Shown here: positions 47,082 to 57,326 of the stretch, in pieces
Layout of the letters: the number at the start of each line of letters is the position of its first letter
Numbering within the stretch: position 1 is the first letter of the stretch
NCBI RefSeq assembly: GCF_001619985.1
Contig: NW_017264195.1
Span: forward strand, 2,232,001 to 2,296,000
Reading direction: 5' to 3'
Length of the DNA stretch: 64,000 nt
Origin: Xylona heveae TC161
Lineage: Eukaryota; Ascomycota; Xylonomycetes; Xylonales; Xylonaceae
Program-made: the position numbers and the translations under genes
Notes under the pieces: generated by a model
What the model saw: only the letters and a program-made list of their open reading frames with translations
Told to the model about the DNA's origin: nothing
The model's database searches: none

Positions 47082-48509
47082 GGTGCCAAGTGCGAATACG
47101 ACTCAGCGATGAAAAGATGCTCTTCTTCAAAAAAAAAATTGGAAGAGCTCCAAGGCAATCAACGACCTCAATTAGAGTAAGGCCCAAATAGGATATGAGC
47201 AAAGAAAAAATGGGTCGACGACTTAACAGGGCTGAGGATTTGCAACGAGAAGCGGGCATCACCAGGGAGATCGGCATGACGTATGTGGGTCGTCGGGGAT
47301 CGGCTGGGTCCGGTTTAGCGCGGGCTTGAGTCTGGCCTTTCGTTTGTTGATCGCGGAAATTCTCAGCTCAAACGCTCGTGCAATCATGACGCTAATCCAT
47401 CCAGTACATTTAATCACACTCCTCTCACTTCAATTGGTTTTAATTTAATTTATTAAATACTTTACATATATAATTAAAGGGTGAGCTTGAATTTCCTTCT
47501 ATTTGAAGAGCATACTTCCAACCACGAGTCTTCATGGTGATTGTATATTCGGTACAAGCAATAGCAATACTGGGGTTATCCCCCTAAAACTTGGCTTGCC
47601 AAACTCAAAGATCCACTCAGGGCAACTTGGTGTCGTCAAGGTCGACAAAGGGGGACCTTGTGGTAGCTGGCAACAGTATTTGATAGGCTGTCCTTGCAAA
47701 CGTCGGGTACCAGCATGCGGTAAATAGCATAAGAATTATATAAGCTTCTTACGACAGAAAAATAGAATGCATGATGAGGTAACATCAGCCCACGAGTTAA
47801 ACTATTCGTCTTTGGAGACAACGAGGAAATGCTGTTTCACTATGTCCCTCTGTTTTCTGTTCTCTCTATACATTTGTTACTACCAGCTCAAGAAAGAGTA
47901 CGATAGCTGCTGAACTGTATGGACTGGACAGGCAGAATAAGTATCAATATAAATCCTCATCTCCAAGAAAGTGTTAATTGTCTTCCATTCTCAATCAACA
48001 AATATCTAAGGTAGTTTTTCTTGCAAGATACAATTTTTATAATTCAATCTAATCAATACAATCAGTGACAATGCAAGACATCTCGAAGCAGTAGTTATAG
48101 ATTTATTACACCTCATACAAGTCTCACTCAACTTGAATACTATGAAATAATATACAAAAAAAATGGTTCAAGGCAAGCGTCGCAAAGTGTGTTGATGATC
48201 AGGAGGTACGACAGGACCCTTGACCCACGGTCCCCACCACCGATTACTGTAGTGTATGGGCTAAGGGTCTCGTCACCAAAATCGCTACCTGATTTACAAG
48301 GCATCTTCCCAAGGCTACTCTAGGTAGCTAAACGACAGTACCTAGTTTAATTAAACGATTTAGCATAACGCGGCCAACACTTTCACGAACTTCATCTGGT
48401 CCCCTACGAAAGGCATCTCCAGGCTCGCTGCGTCTTGGGGTGGAGCGGCTCTCATCAGCGCCTTTTACTTCCTACACATTCCCTGTTCTCGCCGTATCCC
48501 ACCCCCACC
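47082..48509. promoter_or_regulatory. Divergent region, EIS1 / phosphatase
   Basis: 1.4 kb between outward-facing start codons, mostly AT-rich (47400-48180). A small inverted repeat, CTAGGTA (48320-48326) and TACCTAG (48339-48345), lies upstream of the phosphatase. A Cys-rich 74-codon frame at 47503-47727 has no support. Confidence 0.5.
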
Positions 48510-49789
48510 ATGTCCCAGGCGACACTAGACGGCATTCTGAATTTCCGCGACGTCGGGAAAACCGTGAATCAGAAATCCGGATCTGCGTAGGCGCATCGAT
48601 TCCCCCGCAGAGCGTACTACTCTGTATTGTTGACCATCGACTATCTAACCCGTCCTCGCTATTTCAGCTTTGTCAACGAAGGCTTGTTTTTCCGCAGTGC
48701 TCGTCCAGGTGTGTTCCTTTTTTTCTATCACTGTTCTTGCTCGTTTAAGCCCGCTGGCCGGCGATAATAGATCAGCTGACATTCTCGGCCAGACGATGCC
48801 TCTCCTGCCTCTCGAGATGAATTAGTGAATAAATACGGGATTTCAAGCATTATAGATCTAAGAACAAAGTAATCCTTCCCTTTGAATTCAAACACGACAT
48901 CGAAATATGTCTCTTAACAGAAGTTACTCCCAGGTCGGAACATATAAGACAAGCGCAGAAACGCGCGGCTACGGTCAAGGCCTCTGCCGCCTTGGCCCCA
49001 TCGGACGCAGCCGCCGCGGAAACAGTCGAGATTCCCGGGATTCGTTACCACCTGATCAATCTCAATGGCAGAGGGTTCGAACGGAATCTGCTTTGGCAGA
49101 TGTCTTGGGGAGGCATGAGGTGAGCATTTCCTCATTGGCTTCATATGTTTCTCTTTCAAGTTGTACTATGGTTGTCATGTCTTTTCTATTTTCTATTTTT
49201 ATTTTCTTTTTATTCTTTTTTTCTTTTCTTTTCTTTTTTTTATGGATCGGTGACTGACCCTCCTTCCAACATCAGCAAACTTCTCACCCTGATGCTATTC
49301 GGATACCGCATTGAGGCTATTGGTGTGCTTGGGCGAGAAGTGATGCAGCATCGCGGACTGATTGGGCTGGGATGCGACTCGATCGACTACTGCCAGGCGG
49401 AGATTAGTCAAGTCTTTGACGTTCTTGCGGATCGGTCGAATTATCCACTCATTGTGCATTGCACGCAGGGAAAGGACCGTACGGGGTTGATCATTGCGCT
49501 GACACTTTTCCTCTTGGGAGTACCTATTGATGCGGTCAGCCATGATTACGTCCTTTCAGAGTCGGAATTGCTTCCAGAGAGGGAAGAACGTTTGGTCGAG
49601 ATCCATGAGATTGGCCTGACTGATGACTTTGCGGACTGTCCGCCTGACTGGGCGGAGAAGATTCATACGTACATCGATGACAAGTATGGCAGCGTTGAGA
49701 CGTATCTGAAGGATCATGTGGGCGTCACTGAAGAGAAGTTGCAAAGTATTAGAGAGATCTTGGGTATTAAGAGCGAGAACACTGCATAA
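48510..49789 (+). CDS. CX5R protein phosphatase, Y_phosphatase3 (tyrosine/serine) family
   Basis: Dual-specificity-type phosphatase related to fungal/bacterial PtpB-like and LipA enzymes. The catalytic loop is HCTQGKDRTG in exon 5, the Cys-x5-Arg signature with an extra Lys/Asp as in lipid-phosphate-active members. I read exons 48510-48586, 48668-48708, 48793-48868, 48921-49119 and 49276-49789. The N-terminal pieces give MSQATLDGILNFRDVGKTVN, FVNEGLFFRSARPDDASP and KYGISSIIDLRTK; then HIRQAQKRAATVKAS and YHLINLNGRGFERNLLWQMS; the C-terminus is a helical bundle ending in KSENTA. Exons 3 and 4 do not join in phase with any GT-AG choice I can find: the sum is off by one base. This is a sequence error, a real frameshift or an odd splice. 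Function otherwise looks intact. Confidence 0.85.
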
Positions 49790-50812
49790 CAGAAGGTAGG
49801 TTATAAATGATAGAGCCAGCGTCATATGTGTATAACCAGGGCTGCTAGGGGGCATTAGAGGAGACACTCGCGGCCCATACAGCTGGCATGATACCATAGA
49901 ACACGCATCTGTTTTGAATCATGTAGATAGATATTCCTAATGATAATAGAGAGTTTGATTGTATCTAGAGCAATAGCAATAATGGAATCTAAATGCGAGA
50001 TGCCCTCTCGCGGGTGTACGAACCCCTCGTCCCCCTTCGAAAGTGAATCTCTCCGAACAGGGCGCCGCCGGAAAAATACGGGCTCCAAGCTGCCTTTCGG
50101 GAGCAGCCCTCGCAGTGAATGCAGAGCCACGGTCATGGGCCGCCTTTGAGATCTCGAGTTCGAATCCGAGAGAAGGAATCAAAAGGACGCCTTGAGAAGT
50201 ATCAGAAAACAACAAATAAAGCTCGAAATAAAAGGTAAAATGAAGCTCAAAAAATAGGTAAAAAAGACAAAAAAGCTCGGCCGCCGAGGCGACCTACGAA
50301 AAACCCCCCTTCATGTCCTCCGTTAAAGAGAAGGTTTTTCCCCTGTAAACCCGGGAGTAGCGGATGTCGCCCCAGCACGGATATAGGAATATGGGGTTCG
50401 CCGTTCCGCGACGCCGGAGGAGCGAAGGGAGCCCTACTACCGGTGTACCATCCGACCCTGACGCATCCGCTGGTTAAAAAGATATGATTTCCGCCAAATA
50501 TATACCTTCAGTTTAGTTCCCAATCCAGTAATGCATAACTCTGCCCGTTTCCACCGAAAGCCAACTCACCCAGCTGCGCCCCCATGCATGGCTATACGTC
50601 CCACGCCACGCCATGATACGGGGTCAAAGCAGGGGATCCGCTTCCATCCGTAACGTTGGTGAAGCTATCGATCTTCTTCCAACACAATCATGTCATAACA
50701 ACCCAAACTCCCGTCAAATAAGTCGTTACCAAGTGAAGCATCGCAGAACATCAAGCCACAAGCACGTCCCAATACGCAAGAACAGCAACGTCATATCATA
50801 CTACCATAAGCA
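49790..50812. other. Intergenic with GC-rich element
   Basis: 1 kb between the ends of the phosphatase and J-protein genes. About 49985-50480 is much more GC-rich than its surroundings. It includes a sequence resembling a Pol III B box (GTTCGAATCC, about 50158-50167) followed by an A-rich part, and an inverted pair AGCGGATG / CATCCGCT near 50357 and 50464. No gene supported. Confidence 0.5.
49985..50270 (+). repeat. Possible SINE-like or Pol III-type element
   Basis: GC-rich body of about 190 bp containing GTTCGAATCC, close to the Pol III B-box consensus, then an A-rich tail (about 50205-50275) with repeated AAGCTC blocks. I could not find a good A box, a full tRNA fold or target-site duplications. 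Only one copy is in the window, so the element call is tentative. Confidence 0.25.
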
Positions 50813-51781
50813 TTACGATCCGACAGCATGCGCAAACACCTTTGCTGCCAGCTCGCTGAGCAACTGGGTCTTCTGAGATTGCGGCAACTCTCGGAACACG
50901 GTATAGACACTCTTGCCTCGCGCATCACGGATCGCGCCAAGCCGGTTGCCAGCCACAGCACCTGCCAACGCACCAGGGAAGTTCGCAACAATGAAACCCA
51001 TCGCTCCTCCGCTCAAGCCACCAACTAGACTCCAGAATTTGGAAGTGGGGCGGGCTTGCTCGCCTTCAGCCATGCCCTCCTCGCGCATCATCTCTTCAAA
51101 GACCGATCCGAACTGCTCGTTACTGAAGCTTTCCTCCTCGGCCTCATTCTTAGCGCCAAATCCAAAAGCTGACCAAGGGAACCCTCCGCTGGCTTTCTCT
51201 TGGCGCGGGATTTCCTCCTCGGGAGTCTCGGGCTCGTCACCAAAGTGATACGCACGCGCAGCATCGTATTCCCGCCGTCGGGCCGGGTCAGACAGGGTGT
51301 AGTATGCATCATTGACTTGCTGGAACTTCTTGGTGCGTTTCGTTCGTTCCGGAGAGTCCGCTGGCACGCGATCTGGATGCGACTTCAGTGCCGCTCTGCA
51401 AAAAGGACGTTGTCAGTATAGGAGTACTCCAAATACCCGATGGCGTCTTTGATGCCATGCTTTATAGATCAGTGGACAACATACCGTTTATACGCATCTC
51501 GAATTTGTTGCTGCGTAGCTGTCGAGGGAATATCGAGTATCTTATCTACACACTGGTCAGAGTGGTCTGGTCTCCAGAAACAAGTTGTCGATATGCATTT
51601 TGAATGCGGCGACAACGGAAAGGAAACGGATAAAATTTCGTTTTTGCACGAATCGCATGTCTATTAACGACAATGGAAAGTAAATGCCACGGCATACTCA
51701 CAGTAGTCTTGGTGAGGAGCTGCGAAGGTGTCAGTATATGCTGCTAAGAGAAGCCCTTCGGATGTTGCACGAACCGGACAT
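50813..51781 (-). CDS. J-domain (DnaJ) co-chaperone
   Basis: Hsp70 co-chaperone with an N-terminal J domain. Best model: exons 51775-51781, 51702-51740, 51485-51545 and 50813-51395, giving 229 aa. The J domain runs from DYYKILDIPSTATQQQIRDA to the HPD motif in LKSHPDRVPAD and on to FQQVNDAYYTLSDPARRREY. After an acidic linker, the C-terminal part has a Gly-rich hydrophobic stretch (GGLSGGAMGFIVANFPGALA) that may associate with membranes, and then ends FAHAVGS. The frame upstream of the J domain is open but lacks an ATG before a stop. Using the ATG at 51781 requires a 34-nt intron (or 31 nt with the next AG), unusually short, so the 5' end is uncertain while the rest is solid. Confidence 0.85.
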
Positions 51782-52267
51782 GATGCAATTACTCAAGATG
51801 GGCAGCTGTTTCGTGCTGCAATGCGGGATAGTTGCTTTCGCCTCTCACAGAAACGCAAGGATAATAATATTGATATTTCGGACAGATTATCGTCCGGCCA
51901 AAATGCTGGAGAAGATGAAGTTCTGCCTAGGGATTGTTACGCAAGTTCCTGAAGTTGGAATGACAGCTACGTGGCGGTGCAACCGTGGCCAGTAGCGGCT
52001 GCATGACGTAGTGTGGCTAACCTACCAGCATCCTTCCGGCGATAAGATATGGTTGCATTTATCCCTGGCAAGACCCAACGACGTCAATTCATCGAAGCTG
52101 CTTCACAGAAACCTCTGCTGCGAGGAATATTTCAACTCAATGCGAAAGAGCTCAGATTGAATCACTTCTCAAATCGGACAAAAAATTTACATATGGTTGT
52201 TGCTTTTCCCACGAAGCACTTCATTATTGCTATCCCAATTGGAAATACTCGCAGCTGCTTCAAGTAC
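51782..52267. other. Intergenic, J-protein / CrtC-like gene
   Basis: 486 bp containing the J-protein promoter and the 3' flank of the next minus-strand gene. Frames of 74-103 codons on the plus strand are unsupported. Confidence 0.5.
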
Positions 52268-53425
52268 TTATGGAATCGGAAACGAGTGAAGGATCCTGTT
52301 CTGTTCGCTTTTTGAAACTCCATTGAAAACTTTCTCGCCTGCTTCTCCTCCTTTCGCGGTATTGACAAACCTTGAATATTCGTCATTGGAACCGGGGCTC
52401 TCAAAGACAATATTAACATGATCGATATCGAACTTGTATCGCCTTTTGTTGGAGGGCTTTACTAGCTCGATTACAAACCCGGTACTGTTGTCTGCAAATT
52501 GGCCGTGAACAGTTCCGTTATATTTGAGGCTGAAGATACTATAATCTTCCGACGATGAGGCATTGGCTTTCGTTGACGCGAAGACGGTTTCTCCGGCTTT
52601 CTCTAGGTACGCATACGTATGCGTCTGTCTGTCAATGGACGAAACAAAAGTCCAGTATACCAAAGAATAGGGGCCGGTAACAGCTCTAGCCCACCACCAG
52701 TGGTCAGCGATGAAATCCCATATGAAGGGACCCCAGTTCCTGTCAAACCCCCCGATACCTTCGAACTGGAGGGCGTTGCCATTGAGCACCAAATTAGCCG
52801 TCACCCTGCCAGCAGGGACCGCTTCGTTCCAATAGATTAAAGGCGCCAAGGTGACAGACGCGTTTCCATTAGGAAAAGATGAGCCATCCGGATAACGTGC
52901 CTTGGTGAAAGAGTTTAGAGTATATGTTCCTTGGAATCCTGGACCATCGAGTTGAACAGTCGACTGAGAAAAGTCATTGGAAATGGCGTAGCTGGAAATG
53001 AGATTGTTGCTTGTCCAAAAACCTTCGGTCCAATAATCACTACCTCTCACAAGGGAGTTCTCTGCAAATGCCACGGTGTTGAAACGTGAGCCATTAGACC
53101 AGACTGCATCTACACTGACGCGCAGGATTCCTTGGCCCAGATAAACGAGGGAAGGGTCCCGGAAGAAAGCAAGAGTCACGCCGGCAGAGCCATTTGATGA
53201 TACTCCGTCAAAATACCAATATTCCCATGCCGTAGCATTGATTGACGATATTTTCGGTTTTGCAAATGGGGTTAATGGAGAAGTATCGATTGGTACGGAT
53301 CCATTGACAATATCGGACGCTGAAACTTGGCTCACAAAAGCTGGGGATTGATGCACATATGCAGGATTTGCCAAAGAAATGGAACCTTGGAAAAGTAAGG
53401 CCAAAAGGACATTTTGGAGCAACAT
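52268..53425 (-). CDS. Secreted CrtC/AttH-fold protein, Diels-Alderase-like
   Basis: Single-exon 385-aa protein with a signal peptide (MLLQNVLLALLFQGSISLAN) and many Asn-x-Ser/Thr glycosylation sequons, so probably secreted. The body resembles the hydroxyneurosporene-synthase-like (CrtC) double-lipocalin family that includes fungal Diels-Alderases such as Fsa2 and CghA. I base this on the order TAWEYWYFDGVSSNGSAG, EGIGGFDRNWGPFIWDFIAD, VTGPYSLVYWTFVSSID, FVIELVKPSNKRRYKFDIDH and GEAGEKVFNGVSKSEQ, which lines up with my memory of Fsa2. Known pathway enzymes of this group sit beside polyketide synthases; none is present here. Catalytic activity is not shown; it may be a secreted lipocalin-like protein with another role. 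Confidence 0.8.
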   Translation of the reverse strand: MLLQNVLLALLFQGSISLANPAYVHQSPAFVSQVSASDIVNGSVPIDTSPLTPFAKPKISSINATAWEYWYFDGVSSNGSAGVTLAFFRDPSLVYLGQGILRVSVDAVWSNGSRFNTVAFAENSLVRGSDYWTEGFWTSNNLISSYAISNDFSQSTVQLDGPGFQGTYTLNSFTKARYPDGSSFPNGNASVTLAPLIYWNEAVPAGRVTANLVLNGNALQFEGIGGFDRNWGPFIWDFIADHWWWARAVTGPYSLVYWTFVSSIDRQTHTYAYLEKAGETVFASTKANASSSEDYSIFSLKYNGTVHGQFADNSTGFVIELVKPSNKRRYKFDIDHVNIVFESPGSNDEYSRFVNTAKGGEAGEKVFNGVSKSEQNRILHSFPIP

Positions 53426-54816
53426 TATGGAATACGATCAGACGCGAAAGCTACTCATTATATAAAAATCAGCGGTCTGGCGTTCGGAATATATAGAAAT
53501 TCGAAGGGCATATCGTTTATGGCTTTCGCCCCCAACACAGAGACGGTAAGCGCTAGCGAACGTCATTGCAGAGGAGGCGTGACCCTGAAGTCTAAATTTC
53601 CCATGGCGCTGCAAGTGGCGATGAAGATGGACGATCCTGCATAAATCGTGGAGACATGCCCACAATTTGGGTATCTGGACCCCTCCGAGGGACCACCCCT
53701 AGCTGCAAAGCAAAGGTCAACTTTCTGTCTTTGTCATCATCAAGCTTATACTCTTAAAATATTGGATGGGTCGGTGCAAGCTTAACAAGGTCAAGATCAT
53801 CTACAAATCTCAAGAGCAGGTCGTACGACCGTGCCAAGTCATCAGAGGCCTAGAAAGGTGAGCATTGGGCTACGGTTGATGACTACAGCTCAGCGCTTGG
53901 CATCCAAACGCTGCAGCTGAGTTTGTTCTGCTGGGAAAAAGCGACATGCTCACCTAATAATTGCACTCTTTTACTGTTGGTTTAGTGATGGCTCGAAAAG
54001 GCGGTAAGTCATGGCTTAGGTGGTTACCCCTCACCAAATCCCCAAGCTCCACTCTGCCCACTGCTCACTAACACTGCGGTAGGCTAGCTCGTTTATTACG
54101 ATTTTCTTAACTAAAGCATGACATTCGTACGCCTATCATCTCGCCAACTCCCGCTATAGCGTGACCTGTGAACCATGGGCCCCTTGGGCGAGTCCCGGGG
54201 ACTCAGCGACCCACCTTAGGACGAAAATCAGACTGAACTCTCCACCATACTGCAACCCTATTCGTCCGACCCAATGATACTCATCCCCCCAGGTTCGCCA
54301 GGACAGGTTCGTAATGGAGGACCCAACGCAACGATGAGCCCTGCAAGTCAGAGATGAGTACAGAGGGTACACGGGATGGACCGTTCCCGCCAAACACCCA
54401 CGCACACACAGTCTCCACTACAAATTCGAGGGCTGGGGTCCTGGTTCTGTTCCTGAAACCCCGAAATCTCCAACATCTCAATTGATTCGAATTCCGCTTT
54501 TGCCTCTCTTTAACCTCCATATCTTTCTTTTCCAACAAGCAGGTGCTTCAATTGTGCAGCGTACACAAACTTCGTCTTTTTTCAATAACTATTGCAACCA
54601 ACTCACTCAAATTCCCTCTCTTATTCGAAACACATACTTTCTCTTGTCGCACAAATCCATACATACCACCGCACCGATTGAACCTTCCACGTTGCGCCAT
54701 ACAAATCATCTGATATCTGCAACTACAACCCTAAAACACACTACATTTTACCTCCTATTTTCACTCAATTGCAAAATCTTAATCAATCTACAACCATCTT
54801 CCGCCGAGCACACATC
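53426..54816. promoter_or_regulatory. Divergent region, CrtC-like gene / small membrane protein
   Basis: 1.4 kb between outward-facing start codons. The last 300 bp is C/T/A-rich leader-like sequence. Open frames at 54154-54405 and 54281-54538 (minus) and 54482-55030 (plus) show no family features. Confidence 0.5.
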
Positions 54817-55377
54817 ATGGGCTTCTTCTCCTCCAGCCCCTCACACCATCACAGCCATAACCATCATGGTGGCCGCACCGGGCACAGCGGACACAATGGA
54901 CACAACTATTTCATTCGCCCCAGTACTTCCACCCCATCCTACTCCAAACGGCCCGCTTTCTACGCCCGATCTTCCGCCTCATCGTACTACAAGCGACGTC
55001 CACGCGATGGATTTTTCACGCGCATGTTGACGCTGATCCGACGCTGGGTCCGGGAATTTTTCGGCTATGCTCGACGTCACCCGTTCAAGGTCTTCTTCCT
55101 GGTCATCTTACCGCTGATTACGGGCGGGGCTCTGCATTCCCTATTGCGCCAGTTTGGAATCCGGCTGCCGCCGAGCTTACTTGCGCTGGGTGGAGGCGGA
55201 GGCGGTCAATCGTCGCGCGGTGCAGGGGGTTACATGGATGAATATTCGAGATATTCGTACTCCGGGCAACCTTCTTCGTCATATGGTGGCTATGGTGGCG
55301 GTGGTGATGGTTTCTTTGGAGGTGGCGCAGGGAATACGCTTGGTACGTTGATGAAGGTTGCGCAGGCGTTTATGTGA
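54817..55377 (+). CDS. Small His/Gly-rich membrane protein of unknown function
   Basis: 186 aa in one exon. The frame is open further upstream, but the first ATG is at 54817 (MGFFSSSPSHHHSHNHHGG). Visible parts are a His/Ser/Gly-rich N-terminus (1-30), a basic Tyr/Ser/Arg-rich part, an amphipathic helix (FFTRMLTLIRRWVREFFGYA), one likely membrane span (HPFKVFFLVILPLITGGALH), and a Gly/Ser/Tyr-rich tail (GGGGGGQSSRGAGGYMDEYS, then GGYGGGGDGFFGGGAG). The last 15 residues (NTLGTLMKVAQAFM) look conserved. The His cluster could bind metal. I do not recognise the family, but the layout suggests a genuine fungal protein. Confidence 0.7.
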   Translation: MGFFSSSPSHHHSHNHHGGRTGHSGHNGHNYFIRPSTSTPSYSKRPAFYARSSASSYYKRRPRDGFFTRMLTLIRRWVREFFGYARRHPFKVFFLVILPLITGGALHSLLRQFGIRLPPSLLALGGGGGGQSSRGAGGYMDEYSRYSYSGQPSSSYGGYGGGGDGFFGGGAGNTLGTLMKVAQAFM

Positions 55378-55884
55378 TTATGAATCCACGGGTTGGGGCC
55401 AGATTGTTTTAAGGTATCAAATCCTCCGAGGGAGCTTGTCTTGCGCGACTTGTTCGGCTTGCGGCTCTGGCATTGCATTGCAATTTGCATGTGGATTTTA
55501 CCCTTTCGTCAGGGATCAAAAAGGTCAAGCGACGATCCCGTCGCAGGAAACCCCTGGACTGGTATATCAATGGTGGAAAGTGTGAGGAACAGAACGCTGG
55601 GGTTTGGGATTTGGGATTTGACTTTCAATTCTTCACGAAATTATTTCGCTTCGACCTGACGCCGTTATGATACACGATTTGTTTTTTTAGATTTTAACTT
55701 TGAATGATGGGATGCACGAATAGATATAAAGGATATCATCACTCGCAGTATATGACAGTTTTCTAGAGGCAAACTATGACATGACCAAAGAGCTATGCGG
55801 AACAGCTAGATTCGAATACTTCAAACAAAAAGACTTTTATTTTATGCTGTATAGATCATTTCATCCTTACATGACCAACATATT
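55378..55884. other. Convergent intergenic
   Basis: 507 bp of 3' flanks from the small membrane-protein gene and ERJ5. Frames up to 88 codons are unsupported. Confidence 0.5.
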
Positions 55885-57326
55885 TTACCTGCCTCTTCTT
55901 CGTCTCTGTGCCCCGCCGCGGCTGTTTCTCGCGCCAGGGAGCGGTGTTGGCGTGTCCGGAGCCAGGGTATCACTGTCGCCGGAATCGCTCTCTTCTGGCT
56001 CCAGCTCGCCTTCCTCGGGCTTTCGCAGAGGCGTGATTGCCCGTCCGACTGTTTGGTTGAAAGCCCAAATTGGCAGTCGGTACAACGCGGTCTGCTTGAA
56101 GGAGGGTTTGGCAATTTCATCAATCTGTAAGTAGTTGTCAATGATACCGATGCATGATAATACAAAATCCTCTTTGCGCAACTCACATCCAAGAGATATT
56201 CTGCCTTTTCGCCATCCTCGTTTTCTTCCTCGAGGTACACATTACCGTTTGCATCAACGATAAGCACCTTGCCGTTCTCTGCAACGACTCTCTTCCGTTC
56301 TCCAACGGGACCACCACTCACTTCGGCTTCGACGGGTGTATTGGTACCGCTTTTTCGGTTATTCTTGGACTTCTTGCCCTGAGAAGATTCCCGTTTGTTA
56401 TCTCTTTCTTGCAACCTTCTCTGACGTCGGTTCAAGACCATGGCAGGTTCTTCGGAAGGAGGCGGGGCAGGCGCAGATGCGGACGCGTCCATTCCAGCAG
56501 TAATACCTGGGATACCCAACTCGTCGCCCCAAGCAGCCCGTCTTGCCTGACGAACATATCTTTCGACGAATTCACGTTGCCTCTTCCAGCCTAGATACAT
56601 GGCTGCGTAGTGGGCACCACCTCCGCCGACGACAAGCAAACCGACCAGCACGGAACCTAGACCAGGCCTGAACCGCGCATAGTAATATCCCGTGCCTTTC
56701 CATCGAGGAAACCCATTTTTGAGGAAATGATCGTACCGCTCGCGGGTAGGTCCGCCGAGAATCTTGGCCACCACTGTGAGGCGCGCGAACCGTTGGTTCG
56801 CTTGAGCAACGGCCTGGCGGAGTTCGCTCTGCGAGGGACCTTTGTTGACGTGCACGCCGGGTTTCTTGCCTTTACCACGAGCGGTCTTTGCGGCAGCAGT
56901 TGCCTTGGACGCCGAGAGAGATTGTTTGACCTTGTCTGGGTGGTAGAGCTTCGACTTCTTGCGGAGCGCTTTGGTAATCTCGTCCTGGGTTGCTTTGGGA
57001 CGCACCCCTAGGAAATCTGCAGTGCCACGGCAAATTAGTTATCAGTGGAATCAAAGGGGCTGAGCTTATTCGAATGGGTGCAGGTACCGTAAAAAGTCAC
57101 ATTTTCGCCTTCCGCAGTTGCAAGCTCATCTCGTAGACGGAAGATTTCATGGTCTGTATCACAATAAAAAAAGATTGAGTCGTTAGCTCGTGTCGTTATT
57201 GAGCTCCAAAAGAGCACCTAGAGATAGATTGGACTATAGGGGTTATAGCTCACCTTCCTTGGTCCATGCAGAGACACAGACGAAAATGCTGCACAGCAGC
57301 AACAGGGTGAATGGAAGAAGCCTCAT
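55885..57326 (-). CDS. ERJ5: ER membrane J-domain protein Erj5-like
   Basis: Type of ER J-protein that aids protein folding with Kar2/BiP. Exons 57254-57326, 57088-57153, 56187-57016 and 55885-56124 give 402 aa. Signal sequence MRLLPFTLLLLCSIFVCVSA is followed by WTKEDHEIFRLRDELATAEG and a J domain, DFLGVRPKATQDEITKALRK then LYHPDKVKQSL. The domain is interrupted by a Lys/Ala/Gly-rich loop and resumes at FARLTVVAKILGGPTRERYD with FLKNGFPRWKGTGYYYARFR. A membrane span (GSVLVGLLVVGGGGAHYAAM) and a basic cytosolic tail with KRRQR-like segments follow. The C-terminus is acidic, then Arg-rich (QRRRRGR). All junctions are in phase and acceptors are CAG. Confidence 0.9.

Noticed and set aside
47503-47727. 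Small Cys-rich frame that resembles an effector-like peptide
   Set aside because: No signal peptide, Cys residues only at one end, and no flanking support.
50150-50170. tRNA gene
   Set aside because: B-box-like motif present, but the T-arm does not pair as in a tRNA and no matching acceptor or D arm was found upstream.
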